Notes: generated by a model from the sequence alone, not told the origin. A DNA stretch of 64,000 nucleotides from DATIYF01 sp035517775 (GCA_035517775.1 DATIYF010000105.1:1-64000); one strand, 5' to 3'; positions 16,442-25,210 are shown, counted from the first letter of the stretch. Translations and numbers: made by a program.

Positions 16442-18016
16442 GTGAGCACAAAAAGAGTTCTTACCGGCATTTGTCTATCGGCAGCGGTCGCCCTAACCAT
16501 CGGCACTGGAACCATTCATCGCGCCAGCGCGCGCGGCGGCGCGGCAGATCCCGAGATGCCCATGTGGATGGAGCTGGTGCGGCGGCAAGCTTCCCTGGCG
16601 CCGCGCTTCGGCCCGCCAGTGCGCACGCTCCCGCCCGCCACCATTCCGCAAACCGTATCGAGTGCGGATGCGAACGGCGTGGTTAGCTCTTACCAACCCA
16701 AGGGCGCGACCAAGACAGCGGGCAATCCGTTTTTCTCCTCCTTGGGTACCAACGGGCGTACCTGCTTCACTTGCCACCAGCCGGAATCGGGCTGGTCCAT
16801 TACTCCGCAGGCGGCAACCGCGGTCTTCATGAAATCGCGCGGTACCGACCCGCTGTTTGCTCCCGTGGATGGCGCCAACTGCCCCAACCTGGGCGCGGCA
16901 GCGCGTACGCTGGGCCAGAAAGCGGCGGCCTCCAGCCAGCTGCTCACCCGAGGCGACATTCGCGTCTTCCTGCCCATTCCCGCCAACGCGGAATTTCAGG
17001 TGCGCATCATTCACGACCCCTACGGTTGCGAGAACAACGCCACCTACGGTCTGCCTTCGGGTGGAATCTCCATGTACCGCCGGGTGATGAATTCCTCCAA
17101 CCTGACCATGAATGGCCAGTTCAGCTCTGACCACACCACCGTGAACGTTCAGGGCGCCATCATGTGGGACGGCCGCGAGGCCAGCCTTGAAAGCCAGTTC
17201 CGCGACGCGACTCTGGGCCACGCGCAGGCCGCGAACGCGCCGACCAGCCAGCAGATCGATGACGGCGTGGCCTTCGAAAGCGGAGTGTTCACCGCCCAGT
17301 CTTTCGACAACCTGGCCAAGAGCCTGACCGCCAACGGAGCCACCGGCGGCCCGCAGGCTTTGTCCAACGATCCGCCGTTTCTTCCCGCCACCGGTCTCGA
17401 AGGCATGACTATGTTCGACGCCTGGGCCAACACCCGCAGTGCGGCGCAGGCCTCGATCAAACGCGGTCAGGATATTTTCAACAACCGCCAGTTCACCTTC
17501 CGCGGCGTGGCCGGAGCCAATGACGTTTTTGGCAACCCCGCCACCGGTACCTGCGCCGGTTGCCATAACAACCAGAACATCGGCAGCAGCACCAACGCCG
17601 GCGGCAAGCACCTGGGCATTGGCGATAACAGTGCCGTCGACCAGAGCGGCAACCAGAACACGGCCACCGTGCTGCCCCCAGCGCAAGACCAGCCGCTGTT
17701 CTCCTTCCTCTGCCCGCGCGACGCCAGCGGCAACAGCATCATTCCCTTCTTCAGCAACCCGGTCACGATCGGCGGCATTACCTATGATGATTTCCGCACC
17801 ACCGATCCTGGCATGGCGCTGATCAGCGGAAAATGCAAGGACCTGGGCAAGTTCAAGATTCCGCGCCTCCGCGGCCTGGCTTCCCGCGCCCCGTACTTCC
17901 ACGGCGGCAACGCAGCCACCATCGCCGACGTCGTGGATTTCTACAACAAGCGCTTCAGCCTCGAGCTCAACAAGCAGGAGCGCCAGGACCTGATCAACTT
18001 CCTGGGCTCGCTCTAA
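16442..18016 (+). CDS. Secreted di-heme cytochrome c (peroxidase/MauG-like)
   Basis: A 524-residue exported protein starting at GTG 16442 with a signal sequence (GICLSAAVALTIGTGTIHRASA). It has two CxxCH heme sites, CFTCH near residue 108 and CAGCH near residue 371. The C-terminal block IPRLRGLASRAPYFHGGNAATIADVVDFYNKRF resembles the end of cytochrome-c-peroxidase/MauG-family proteins, where the tyrosine-phenylalanine-histidine segment contacts the high-potential heme. The region around 240 (MWDGREASLESQFRDATLGHAQA) also fits this group. It probably handles peroxide or performs an oxidation in the periplasm; the substrate is unknown. Spacing between hemes is longer than in classical CCP, so a specialised subfamily is likely. 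Confidence 0.8.
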   Translation: MSTKRVLTGICLSAAVALTIGTGTIHRASARGGAADPEMPMWMELVRRQASLAPRFGPPVRTLPPATIPQTVSSADANGVVSSYQPKGATKTAGNPFFSSLGTNGRTCFTCHQPESGWSITPQAATAVFMKSRGTDPLFAPVDGANCPNLGAAARTLGQKAAASSQLLTRGDIRVFLPIPANAEFQVRIIHDPYGCENNATYGLPSGGISMYRRVMNSSNLTMNGQFSSDHTTVNVQGAIMWDGREASLESQFRDATLGHAQAANAPTSQQIDDGVAFESGVFTAQSFDNLAKSLTANGATGGPQALSNDPPFLPATGLEGMTMFDAWANTRSAAQASIKRGQDIFNNRQFTFRGVAGANDVFGNPATGTCAGCHNNQNIGSSTNAGGKHLGIGDNSAVDQSGNQNTATVLPPAQDQPLFSFLCPRDASGNSIIPFFSNPVTIGGITYDDFRTTDPGMALISGKCKDLGKFKIPRLRGLASRAPYFHGGNAATIADVVDFYNKRFSLELNKQERQDLINFLGSL

Positions 18017-18040
18017 ACCCAATCGCAGTTGCGAAGAAAA

Positions 18041-18070
18041 GGCCTATGCACCGGAAATGGTGCATAGGCC
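18041..18070. terminator. Bidirectional rho-independent terminator
   Basis: A perfect 12-base stem, GGCCTATGCACC and GGTGCATAGGCC, with loop GGAAAT. TTCTT follows on the plus strand and TTTTCTT on the minus strand. It lies between the convergent cytochrome and DUF2778 genes and can end both. Confidence 0.85.
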
Positions 18071-18091
18071 TTCTTACTCTGCAAAGCCGAA

Positions 18092-18499
18092 TCAGGCGGC
18101 CTCAAACTCCGCCGCTAGTCCAGAAATCACCCGCAAAGCGCGATCGCCCGATTGCCAGACATCATTTCGCGTGGGCCGGCCCATGATGATGCAACCGCGC
18201 GATGCCGTTCCCGGCTCCACCACCGAATCGCCGTGAATCAGAAATCCGGAGCGGCCGAACATCTGGTTGGCCGGGTCGGGGGTCAGCGGAAGAACGAACG
18301 GTCCGTGCGTCAGCGTATCCTCCGGACCGCCAATGGCGTACGTGCCCACCGGAATCGGCCCTACTTCGTGCACGCTCTGCAAGTCGGGGTTGTTCTTGCC
18401 TTGCTGACCGGTAAGCGGATCGTTGTACCCTGCATAGCCAAATGCTTCATGCGCACCGTCGTGAAGCAACTCGCCGGTTTTCTGAACATAAGTCCACAT
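18092..18499 (-). CDS. DUF2778/Tlde1-like protein (L,D-transpeptidase-type fold)
   Basis: A 135-residue protein. It begins MWTYVQKTGELLHDG and carries NPDLQSVHEVGPIPVGTYAIG, HGPFVLPLTPDP, and the catalytic-type block GRSGFLIHGDSVVEPGTASRGCIIM. The His-Gly-Asp-Ser and Ser-Arg-Gly-Cys elements resemble the YkuD-like active site of Tlde1, a type VI effector that cuts or exchanges peptidoglycan cross-links. No signal peptide, immunity gene or secretion genes are visible. It may be an orphan peptidoglycan-modifying protein, or a toxin exported by a distant system. Confidence 0.8.
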   Translation of the reverse strand: MWTYVQKTGELLHDGAHEAFGYAGYNDPLTGQQGKNNPDLQSVHEVGPIPVGTYAIGGPEDTLTHGPFVLPLTPDPANQMFGRSGFLIHGDSVVEPGTASRGCIIMGRPTRNDVWQSGDRALRVISGLAAEFEAA

Positions 18500-18536
18500 A
18501 CATCCTCAACCCCAGCAAAGCAGCCGCTTCTGCCGC

Positions 18537-21293
18537 TCATCGCTCAAGGATATCCTTGTAGGCGTTGATTGCCACTTTCTTCGGCTGGGCCGGCAGCAAG
18601 GTGTCGGCACTGTGGGAGCTGTTGCCGATGACGAGCATCTGCCCGAGACGCGCCATCCCCTTGCCAAAATCCGCATAAACCGGCACCAGCATGGCGAAGC
18701 GATCGTCCACCTCGCTTTGAGTGACAGACATGTGCAGCTTCACTTTGCCCCCATCGGCCGGGGTGAGCTGATATTCGAAGTGATAGCGCGGCACCTGGGT
18801 TCCATACACCCATTCATCGAAAAACCAGTTCAACCGCCCATTTTTCTGCAAGTCCATGGCTTGGGTCATGTGCTTCTCGGCAATGGCCTTGAACGCCTCG
18901 GTGGAGGCCGGCTTGTCACGGTAGGTGTCCACGAAGTCATGCATCATGGCGATGAAGTTCTTATCCGGCTCGGGATCGCTGCCGTCATACATGAGGGAGC
19001 GCAGCATTTGCAGAATGTACGCCCCTTTGGCGTAAGTCACCTGCTGATAGGCCTGCTCGCTGCGCGGCGAAATCAGGCGCAGGCCCATCCACAGCGGGCC
19101 GGCATCATTGGGAGATATTCCAAAGTTATTTTTCTGCAGCACCCGCTGCCGCAGCCGCTCCCAAAACTGCAGGTAATCCTTGCGCCAGTCTTTGCCGACG
19201 GCGAACTGCAGGAACATGCCCGCAGAAAATTCCGCAAAGCCTTCCGACAGCCATTGATCGTGGTAGGAGGCCCAGCCCACCGTATGCCCCCACCATTGGT
19301 GGGCCACTTCGTGCGGCGTCACCTCCTGCACGAAGCCGGTGAAAGAGCTGTCAATGGTTCCGAACAGCATCCAGCGCTGGGTGGAATCGGTGAAAGCTGA
19401 GATGGGAAGATAGACCAGGTTCGGCCACGACTGTCCGAAGTTAAAGTCGGGTTGCTCGGTGACATAAATATCCTGGTAGGGACTCTTGCCGAAGAGCCAA
19501 GTGCAAAGCTCCAGTTGAGCGCGGGTTTGTTCCATGGCATATTCCGTCATACTCTTCGGCGCCAGGGATTGCAGCGCACGGTACTGGGTGAGATTATCGG
19601 GCAGTTGCTCGAGATAGTAGCCGGAAATATGGTAGCCGGTTTTTTCATCCTCCATGTCGAGCTTCTGGTATGCGCCGTAGTTGAAGCCTGCCACGGCCAC
19701 TGGCACCGGAGTGGCCCAGTGGCTGACTGCCAGGCCTTGCTCAATTCCTTCCGACTGCAGTTTACCCACGCTGATCACCCGGTAGCGCTTCGGCACCTTG
19801 AAGGTCAGGTCATAGAGCGCCCATTCGCCGAATCCATTCAGGTTCGGATACCACGAGCTTCGGGCCCGGACATAGTAGCTTCCCTCACCTGCCTGCTGTA
19901 ATACCTTGTCGCCGGCATACTCCACCGTGATCGAATGTTCTTTGCCCATGGGCAGGGCCTGCGAAAGGATGGCGTAAAACGAGCCGTCTTCCTTGCGACT
20001 TTCCTGGACGAAGTAGAGATTCTGGCCCTGTTCGTCCAAGACTTGCGTGACTCGCAAATTGGGCAGCAGCCCAAACTTGAGAACCCTCTCCCCCGCAACC
20101 AGCGGCTCAAAGGTGATCTTCGCAGTGCTGAACAGGTGCCCGTTCTTGCCGATTACTGTCTCGATTTTGTAACTGTGCGTGGCGAACAGGCGGCGGTCCT
20201 GTTGCGAGCTCGCCATGCGCTCAGCAAACTCACTCTTGAGGTGCTGCAGATACCAGATGCCATCGTCCATGCCTTCCGGGTCGTAGTTGATCAATGCGAC
20301 TTCTTCCGGCGAGTCCAACTGGGGAATGGCTCCCACCCGGGTGCGTACAAACAACCGCAGGTCCTTGTGCTTGACGCCGCGAAGGTAGGCATTCATGAAC
20401 CAGGGGTGCGCGGGATTGTAGATGGCCGCCAGCACGTCCGCATCCACGTTGTCCATGGTCTCACCGTGCAAAATCGAGTCGGTGAAGCCGAGAGGAATCT
20501 CGGAACGGCGGCGCATCTTTTCCTTCCAGCGGTTAAAGGCAGCTGCTGCCTCCGGAGGGACATCTACTTCTGCGCCCAAGCCGGCAAGAAAGCTCAACCG
20601 GACCTGCCCGCTGAAGCGAAACACGACCTCGGTAAAGCCCTCATCGAATTCGTCATTGCCCGTGCGGCGCTTGAGTTCCCGGGCATCGAGCTCTGTCGCA
20701 GGCTTCAGATGGAGGTGCGCGTCGCCAATAAAGATGGCCCCCGTCACTATGCCGTTCGCCGGAAGCAGAAAGGTCAGTGTCCCCTTGCGAAACTGAAAGC
20801 TCGCTACGTCGGAATTCACGGTGAAGTTCTCGTAGCGAAAGGTGTTGCCAAGGCCGACGTCACGCAACTGCCGGTAAACCGGATCGGAGTTAGCAAATGC
20901 CGCGGCCGTTCCCGGTACCGCAACCTTCACCTCTTCGTGGGCAATGGCTAGGGTAAGTTCCAGTTGCAGGGTTTCCTGTAATTCCACCGTTCTGGTTAAG
21001 GGTTCAAAGCCTTCGCGCGTGAGCCGCAAGGTATAGGTGCCAGGCTTCAAGTCGGGCGAGGAAAACCTCCCGAGGTCGTTAGAAGAGAGAACCACAGGCT
21101 TGGCCAGGTCGCCGCCGGCAATCTCGACCCGTGCCCCGGCGATGACAGCGCCAGTTGGATCCTTCACGGTCCCGTTGATGACGGCGCACCGCGCAGGGGC
21201 CACAAATGAGGACATAAATAAGGCAACCACCAGCGATCGGCGCAGAGTTGCACCCCATCCCAGAGCGAAGCGATTCATAGGCGTCGAGGACAC
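18537..21293 (-). CDS. Secreted M1-family aminopeptidase with N-terminal CarboxypepD_reg-like domain
   Basis: A 918-residue protein with a signal peptide (SLVVALFMSSFVAPARC). Residues about 38-115 form a carboxypeptidase-regulatory-like domain (VINGTVKDPTGAVIAGARVEI, TYTLRLTREGFEPLTRTVEL), common at the start of acidobacterial outer-membrane or secreted proteins. The middle is not assigned. The M1 (gluzincin) catalytic domain carries HEVAHQWWGH near residue 657, with the third zinc ligand Glu in WLSEGFAEF. GAMEN is replaced by PDFNFGQSWPNLVY upstream, so it is a divergent M1 enzyme. It likely degrades peptides outside the cytoplasm. The C-terminus lies 38 bases from the DUF2778 start. Confidence 0.88.
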   Translation of the reverse strand: MSSTPMNRFALGWGATLRRSLVVALFMSSFVAPARCAVINGTVKDPTGAVIAGARVEIAGGDLAKPVVLSSNDLGRFSSPDLKPGTYTLRLTREGFEPLTRTVELQETLQLELTLAIAHEEVKVAVPGTAAAFANSDPVYRQLRDVGLGNTFRYENFTVNSDVASFQFRKGTLTFLLPANGIVTGAIFIGDAHLHLKPATELDARELKRRTGNDEFDEGFTEVVFRFSGQVRLSFLAGLGAEVDVPPEAAAAFNRWKEKMRRRSEIPLGFTDSILHGETMDNVDADVLAAIYNPAHPWFMNAYLRGVKHKDLRLFVRTRVGAIPQLDSPEEVALINYDPEGMDDGIWYLQHLKSEFAERMASSQQDRRLFATHSYKIETVIGKNGHLFSTAKITFEPLVAGERVLKFGLLPNLRVTQVLDEQGQNLYFVQESRKEDGSFYAILSQALPMGKEHSITVEYAGDKVLQQAGEGSYYVRARSSWYPNLNGFGEWALYDLTFKVPKRYRVISVGKLQSEGIEQGLAVSHWATPVPVAVAGFNYGAYQKLDMEDEKTGYHISGYYLEQLPDNLTQYRALQSLAPKSMTEYAMEQTRAQLELCTWLFGKSPYQDIYVTEQPDFNFGQSWPNLVYLPISAFTDSTQRWMLFGTIDSSFTGFVQEVTPHEVAHQWWGHTVGWASYHDQWLSEGFAEFSAGMFLQFAVGKDWRKDYLQFWERLRQRVLQKNNFGISPNDAGPLWMGLRLISPRSEQAYQQVTYAKGAYILQMLRSLMYDGSDPEPDKNFIAMMHDFVDTYRDKPASTEAFKAIAEKHMTQAMDLQKNGRLNWFFDEWVYGTQVPRYHFEYQLTPADGGKVKLHMSVTQSEVDDRFAMLVPVYADFGKGMARLGQMLVIGNSSHSADTLLPAQPKKVAINAYKDILER

Positions 21294-21513
21294 TTAGACG
21301 GACACTTACTCATGGAGGCTGGTCAGCCCCTGGGGAAGGGCTAGATGGTAACCCAGGACCCGTACGTATGCAATGGGGTATGGGTTAGTGGAGGGGGACT
21401 CCGCTTTCAGCAGCAATGGGGCAGTAACCAGCCCGGGCGCGGGGGAATGTACCTCCAGCAGGCGGTGCGCATGCCGTGGCCTGTTCGCGCCGGGAACCTC
21501 GCCTCCCGGCCCT

Positions 21514-21726
21514 TCAGCCAGAGCGCAGAATCAGGGCGGCGAAGAGATATCCCGCCAGCGTGGCCACCACGGCCGCTGCTCCGCAGGCCGGGGCCACATA
21601 TTCGCGTGCGGCTTCCTTCCAGCGCAACAGATTGTGCATGTGCAGCTTCAGTTCGCGCAGAGACTCCTGCAACTGTTCGCGCTCGTCGCTGGCCTTGAGT
21701 TCAAGTTCGTACGTAGGCAGGCTCAT
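21514..21726 (-). CDS. Small single-helix membrane protein of the YqjD/YqjE-like operon
   Basis: A 70-residue protein starting at ATG 21726, which overlaps the stop of the upstream gene by ATGA. It has an acidic/amphipathic helical first half (ELKASDEREQLQESLRELKLHMHNLLRW) and one C-terminal membrane helix (YVAPACGAAAVVATLAGYLFAALIL). It occupies the position of YqjK in enterobacterial operons, but similarity cannot be claimed. Function unknown. Confidence 0.65.
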   Translation of the reverse strand: MSLPTYELELKASDEREQLQESLRELKLHMHNLLRWKEAAREYVAPACGAAAVVATLAGYLFAALILRSG

Positions 21727-22154
21727 GCCGCTTTGATCTCGCTTTCCAGCCAATGCTTGTCGGCCTTCAGTACTTCCAGGGTTCGGCGCGGAACCAGCGG
21801 CGGCCGGCGCAGCTTTTGGATGGCGAAATAGGCCATGACTAAACCGGGAATGCTCCACACGAAACCGACGATCGCGAAAGCCAGGGCCCAGCGGAAATCC
21901 ACGGGCGGAAGCACCACATAGACGGCATCTACCAGCGCGGCAAGAAACAACAAATAAGCTGAGCCCAGCAGAAGCAGCGCGCTAGCCGCCACCGGCAGCG
22001 CGATCTTCCACGCCCGGATGTTTTGACGCAGCTCGGCGCGCAGCATTTCCAGGCGCGTGTGCAGGAAGGCTTTGGTTTCCAGAGTAATCTCGGTTACCAC
22101 CTGGGCCAGAGTAGGTTCGGCGGGTGTGTTGCGTAATCTCTCCATAACATTCAA
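21723..22154 (-). CDS. Phage-holin-superfamily III / YqjE-like membrane protein
   Basis: A 143-residue protein with an N-terminal amphipathic helix (LAQVVTEITLETKAFLHTRLEMLRAELRQN), two membrane helices (IALPVAASALLLLGSAYLLFLA and WALAFAIVGFVWSIPGLVMAYFA) and the conserved tail PRRTLEVLKADKHWLESEI, all features of the Phage_holin_3_6/YqjE family. Despite the name, these are usually chromosomal stress-related membrane proteins, not lysis holins, and no phage genes are nearby. A GAAGG ribosome site precedes the ATG. Confidence 0.8.
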   Translation of the reverse strand: MNVMERLRNTPAEPTLAQVVTEITLETKAFLHTRLEMLRAELRQNIRAWKIALPVAASALLLLGSAYLLFLAALVDAVYVVLPPVDFRWALAFAIVGFVWSIPGLVMAYFAIQKLRRPPLVPRRTLEVLKADKHWLESEIKAA

Positions 22155-22157
22155 CCT

Positions 22158-22652
22158 TCAGCCTGTAGCCGTAGCTCCGCGGGTCCGGGGCGTTCGGCAT
22201 GGCTTCCGCAGCAACCGGAGCAGAATGCCGACCGAAAAACCAGCCGCGGCGGCTCCAGCAATCAGCTGGATCGGATTTTCGCGGGCCTCTCGCGCCGTGC
22301 GGCGGGCACGAACCACCAGGTCCCCAGAAAAGCGCCCGGCGGTCCGAGTAATCGCTGAAGCACCGCTCCAGAAGCCCTCGGCGGCATAGCCGCCCTCAAC
22401 CACTTCGGGCGCGGCCTCTGACGGCGGGTACATGGCAGAGCCGCCTTTCGGTTTTTCAGGAACCGAACCACCGCTTTCGCTCGGCATGGGACGAGTGGCT
22501 GTCAACGTTCCTACGATGCCGGGAACTAAAAAGGGGATGGCGGAGCCGAATTTTCCCGCCAGCGTAAGGAAAGAGCCGCCACTTTCTCCCGATTGCTGCG
22601 TGGCGGCCGCAGGTTTTTTCGCCGCCAACGCGGTATTCTGGGAATCCAACAT
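22158..22652 (-). CDS. YqjD/ElaB-like membrane-anchored protein
   Basis: A 164-residue protein, first gene of the three-gene membrane operon. The C-terminal half (RRTAREARENPIQLIAGAAAAGFSVGILLRLLRK) is the typical end of YqjD/ElaB proteins, which bind ribosomes at the inner membrane in E. coli. The N-terminal half is Pro/Gly/Ser-rich and not conserved. Its ATG lies only 20 bases from the divergent ATG of the dehydrogenase gene and has no good ribosome site, so the true start may be further inside, for example the Met of MPSESGGS. Confidence 0.65.
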   Translation of the reverse strand: MLDSQNTALAAKKPAAATQQSGESGGSFLTLAGKFGSAIPFLVPGIVGTLTATRPMPSESGGSVPEKPKGGSAMYPPSEAAPEVVEGGYAAEGFWSGASAITRTAGRFSGDLVVRARRTAREARENPIQLIAGAAAAGFSVGILLRLLRKPCRTPRTRGATATG

Positions 22653-22672
22653 TCGTAACCGGGGAGGCGAGC

Positions 22673-23557
22673 ATGAAAGTTGGATTTATCGGCCTGGGGA
22701 ATATGGGTTCGGGCATGGCCGCGAACCTTCTGAAAGCGGGACACGAGGTGGCTGTATACAACCGCTCCGCGGAAAAAACCCGTCCGCTGGTGGAGCAGGG
22801 GGCGCGCTATGCCGCCCAGGTGGCCGACGCTTGCCGGGCAGACGCCGTCTTTACCATGCTCGCCGATGATCACGCGCTGGAATGCGTAGTGTTCGGCGAC
22901 CACGGCGTGCTCGCCAGCCTGGGCAAGGGCAAGGCCCATATCTCTTCGAGCACCATCAGCATCTCGCTCAGCGAAAGGCTGACCGAAGCGCACGGCAAAG
23001 CCGGGCAGAAATTTGTGGCGGCGCCGGTGCTGGGACGGCCCGAGGCTGCGGCCGCCGCCAAACTGGCCGTTCTCGCCGCGGGCGCGCCGGATGCCGTGGA
23101 GCCTTGCCTGCCACTGTTGGAGGCCATCGGGCAAAAGACATTTCGCATGGGAGATAAGCCGCCCGTGGCCAATCTGGTCAAGCTCAGCGCCAATTTCCTG
23201 ATCGCCTCGCTGGTGGAAGCGCTGAGCGAGGCCATGGCGCTGGTGGCCAAGGCGGGCCTGGACCAGAAGGAATTCCTGAAATTCCTCACCTCGTTTGATG
23301 CGCCGCTTTTCAAGGTTTACGGGACCCTGATCGCAGAAAAAAAATTCGAGCCCGCGGGATTCGCCGCCACTCTGGGCCTGAAAGACGTACGCCTGGCGCT
23401 GGCTGCAGGCGAAAGCCTGCGCGTGCCGCTGCCCATCGCCAGCCTGGTGCGCGACAAGCTTCTCACTCTGCTGGCCCAGGGCGGTGAAAAACTCGATTGG
23501 TCTGCGGTTTCGCTCATCGCCGAAGAACAGGCCGGGTTAAAGGCACGGGTGGCGTGA
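22673..23557 (+). CDS. 3-hydroxyisobutyrate-dehydrogenase-family NAD(P)-dependent oxidoreductase
   Basis: A 294-residue beta-hydroxyacid dehydrogenase. The Rossmann motif GFIGLGNMGSGMAANLLKAGHEVAVYNR is at the start. The substrate-binding block SSSTISISLSERLTEAHG lies near 96-113, the catalytic lysine region GDKPPVANLVKLSANFL at about 162-178, and the cofactor-side block KDVRLALAAGESLRVPLPIASLVRDKL near 245. GGGAGG is 7 bases upstream of the ATG. The exact substrate (3-hydroxyisobutyrate, succinic semialdehyde, tartronate semialdehyde) cannot be told; the substrate loop lacks the usual DAPVSGG and reads AAPVLGRPEAA, a form found in uncharacterised members. Confidence 0.88.
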   Translation: MKVGFIGLGNMGSGMAANLLKAGHEVAVYNRSAEKTRPLVEQGARYAAQVADACRADAVFTMLADDHALECVVFGDHGVLASLGKGKAHISSSTISISLSERLTEAHGKAGQKFVAAPVLGRPEAAAAAKLAVLAAGAPDAVEPCLPLLEAIGQKTFRMGDKPPVANLVKLSANFLIASLVEALSEAMALVAKAGLDQKEFLKFLTSFDAPLFKVYGTLIAEKKFEPAGFAATLGLKDVRLALAAGESLRVPLPIASLVRDKLLTLLAQGGEKLDWSAVSLIAEEQAGLKARVA

Positions 23558-23584
23558 AGCAGAGACGTGGCTCGCAACGTCCCG

Positions 23585-23606
23585 GAGACGCAGCAAGCTG
23601 CGTCTC
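23585..23606. terminator. Hairpin between convergent genes
   Basis: GAGACGCAGC and GCTGCGTCTC form a perfect inverted repeat around AA, lying between the stops of the dehydrogenase gene and the convergent ubiD gene. No T-tract is visible, so it may be a terminator or a small dispersed palindrome. Confidence 0.45.
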
Positions 23607-23608
23607 TA

Positions 23609-25210
23609 CTAACCCAACTCCTTTGCCAGGACCTTCCACTTGGCGTCCACCAGGGCCTTGGTCTTCGCGTCCATCAGGATTTCGTCCGGCCAGGGGCGGC
23701 TGAAGCCTTCGGCGGGCCACTTTCGGGTGGCGTCAATGCCCATCTTCGATCCGAAATTCGGAAGCCGCGACGCATGATCGAGTGAATCCACCGGCCCAAG
23801 CGTGAACTGAATGTCGCGCTCAGGATCAATGTGGTTGAGCACCTTGAGCGTGACCTCGGAGAGATCCTGCACGTTGACGTCTTCATCCATCACGATCACG
23901 CACTTGGTGAACATGGCCTGGCCGAGCGACCAGATGGCGTTCATCACCTTGCGCGCCTGCCCCGGGTAAGACTTGCGGATGGAAACGATCATCAGGTTGT
24001 GAAAGACGCCTTCGATGGGCAGGTTGATATCCACCAGCTCGGGGATGGTGAGCCGCATGAGCGGTAGAAAAATACGCTCCACGGCCTTGCCCATGTAGGC
24101 GTCTTCCATGGGCGGCTTACCTACGATGGTGGTCGAATAGATTGGATCTTTGCGGTGGGTGATGCAGGTGATGTGGAAGACGGGATAGAGATCTTCAAGC
24201 GAATAATAGCCGGTGTGATCGCCGAAGGGGCCTTCGGTACGGAGTTCGTCGAGTTTGACGTAGCCTTCGAGGACGATTTCTGACGAAGCGGGGACTTCGA
24301 GGTCCACCGTCTCGCACTTGACCAGCTCCACCGGCTTTTGGCGGAGGAAGCCGGCGATCAGATACTCCTCGACCTCGGGCGGGGCGGGAACGATGGAGGA
24401 AAATGTCACGGCCGGGTCAGTGCCGATGGCGACGGCAACTTCCATTTTGCCGGAAGGCTGGCCCTCAGTGAGAGTCTGCCCGCCCGAGGTGCGAGCCATG
24501 AGGTCCACACCTGCTTGGACAGCCGAGGGCGCCTGCCCCGGCATGGTCTGTGCAGCATTCCGTAAGGCTTCGCGGTAGTGCTCGGCGGCGATCTTCTGGC
24601 GCTGGGCATGAAAGCCGGTGGTCTGGCCGTCGAAAACCTGCAAGCGGTAGCAGCCTACATTGCGCTTGCCACTCTTCCGATCACGGGTGACCACGCAGGG
24701 CAAGGTAATGAAGCGGCCAGCATCTTTGGGCCAGCATTGCAGAATGGGAAAGTAGTCGAGTGAAAAATTCTCTCTTCGAATAATTTCTTTGCATGGCCCG
24801 GTGGAAACAGTCCTGGGAAAGAACTTGCCCATCTCGGCCAGCATGGGCAGCATTTTGACTTTATCGAGGAAGCCCTGCGGCGACTTGACGTCCATGAAGG
24901 AACGAATTCGTTCGGCGACCTCGTCGAGCGAGTCCACTTCGAGGGCTAGCTTCATGCGGCGCTCGGAGCCGAATTGGTTAATCAGGACCTGGTGGCCGGG
25001 GTGGCCCTTGATGTTCTGGAAGAGAAGTGCGTGCCCACCCTGTCGCAAAGAGCGCGACAAGGGTGCGGCGCCCTCATGGGCCTGGCCCTTGCTCACACGA
25101 TCGGTGATCTCCGCGATTTCGAGGATGGGATCCACCTCAGTAGTGATGCGGCGCAGCTCGCCGGAGCGGTCGAGGGCGGCGATCCAGTCGCGCAAGTCGT
25201 CGTAGGCCAA
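23609..25210 (-). CDS. UbiD-family decarboxylase, carrying an in-frame REP-derived insert
   Basis: A 533-residue prenylated-FMN-dependent decarboxylase. Family blocks include MAYDDLRDWIAALDRSGEL, ALLFQNIKGHPGHQVLINQFGSERRM, ILQCWPKDAGRFITLPCVVTRD, YLIAGFLRQKPVELVKCETVDLEVPASSEIVLEG, FGDHTGYYSLEDLYPVFHITCITHRKDPIY and KCVIVMDEDVNVQD, which hold the cofactor and the Glu-Arg-Glu catalytic set. It might act on 4-hydroxy-3-polyprenylbenzoate in quinone synthesis or on another aromatic acid. About 15 residues (GAAPLSRSLRQGGHA) between DRVSK and ALLFQ are encoded by a REP-like palindrome and are absent from the family pattern I know. They lie near residue 46-60, in the N-terminal domain, and do not break the frame. 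Confidence 0.9.
   Translation of the reverse strand: MAYDDLRDWIAALDRSGELRRITTEVDPILEIAEITDRVSKGQAHEGAAPLSRSLRQGGHALLFQNIKGHPGHQVLINQFGSERRMKLALEVDSLDEVAERIRSFMDVKSPQGFLDKVKMLPMLAEMGKFFPRTVSTGPCKEIIRRENFSLDYFPILQCWPKDAGRFITLPCVVTRDRKSGKRNVGCYRLQVFDGQTTGFHAQRQKIAAEHYREALRNAAQTMPGQAPSAVQAGVDLMARTSGGQTLTEGQPSGKMEVAVAIGTDPAVTFSSIVPAPPEVEEYLIAGFLRQKPVELVKCETVDLEVPASSEIVLEGYVKLDELRTEGPFGDHTGYYSLEDLYPVFHITCITHRKDPIYSTTIVGKPPMEDAYMGKAVERIFLPLMRLTIPELVDINLPIEGVFHNLMIVSIRKSYPGQARKVMNAIWSLGQAMFTKCVIVMDEDVNVQDLSEVTLKVLNHIDPERDIQFTLGPVDSLDHASRLPNFGSKMGIDATRKWPAEGFSRPWPDEILMDAKTKALVDAKWKVLAKELG
25031..25073 (+). repeat. REP-like palindrome inside the ubiD coding sequence
   Basis: The plus strand reads GTGCCCACCCTGTCGC, loop AAAGAGC, then GCGACAAGGGTGCGGCGCCC. 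It matches the left palindrome of the RAYT-linked array at 1267-1304 (GTGCCCCACCCCTGTCGC, GGTTTGT, GCGACAGGGTGGGG). It is read in frame by ubiD. Confidence 0.75.

Noticed and set aside
16493..18022. A 509-codon frame antisense to the di-heme cytochrome
   Set aside because: Shadow of the real gene, which has a signal peptide and two heme motifs.
21723..22154. Phage lysis holin
   Set aside because: The YqjE/holin-III family is common in chromosomes, and no phage genes surround it.
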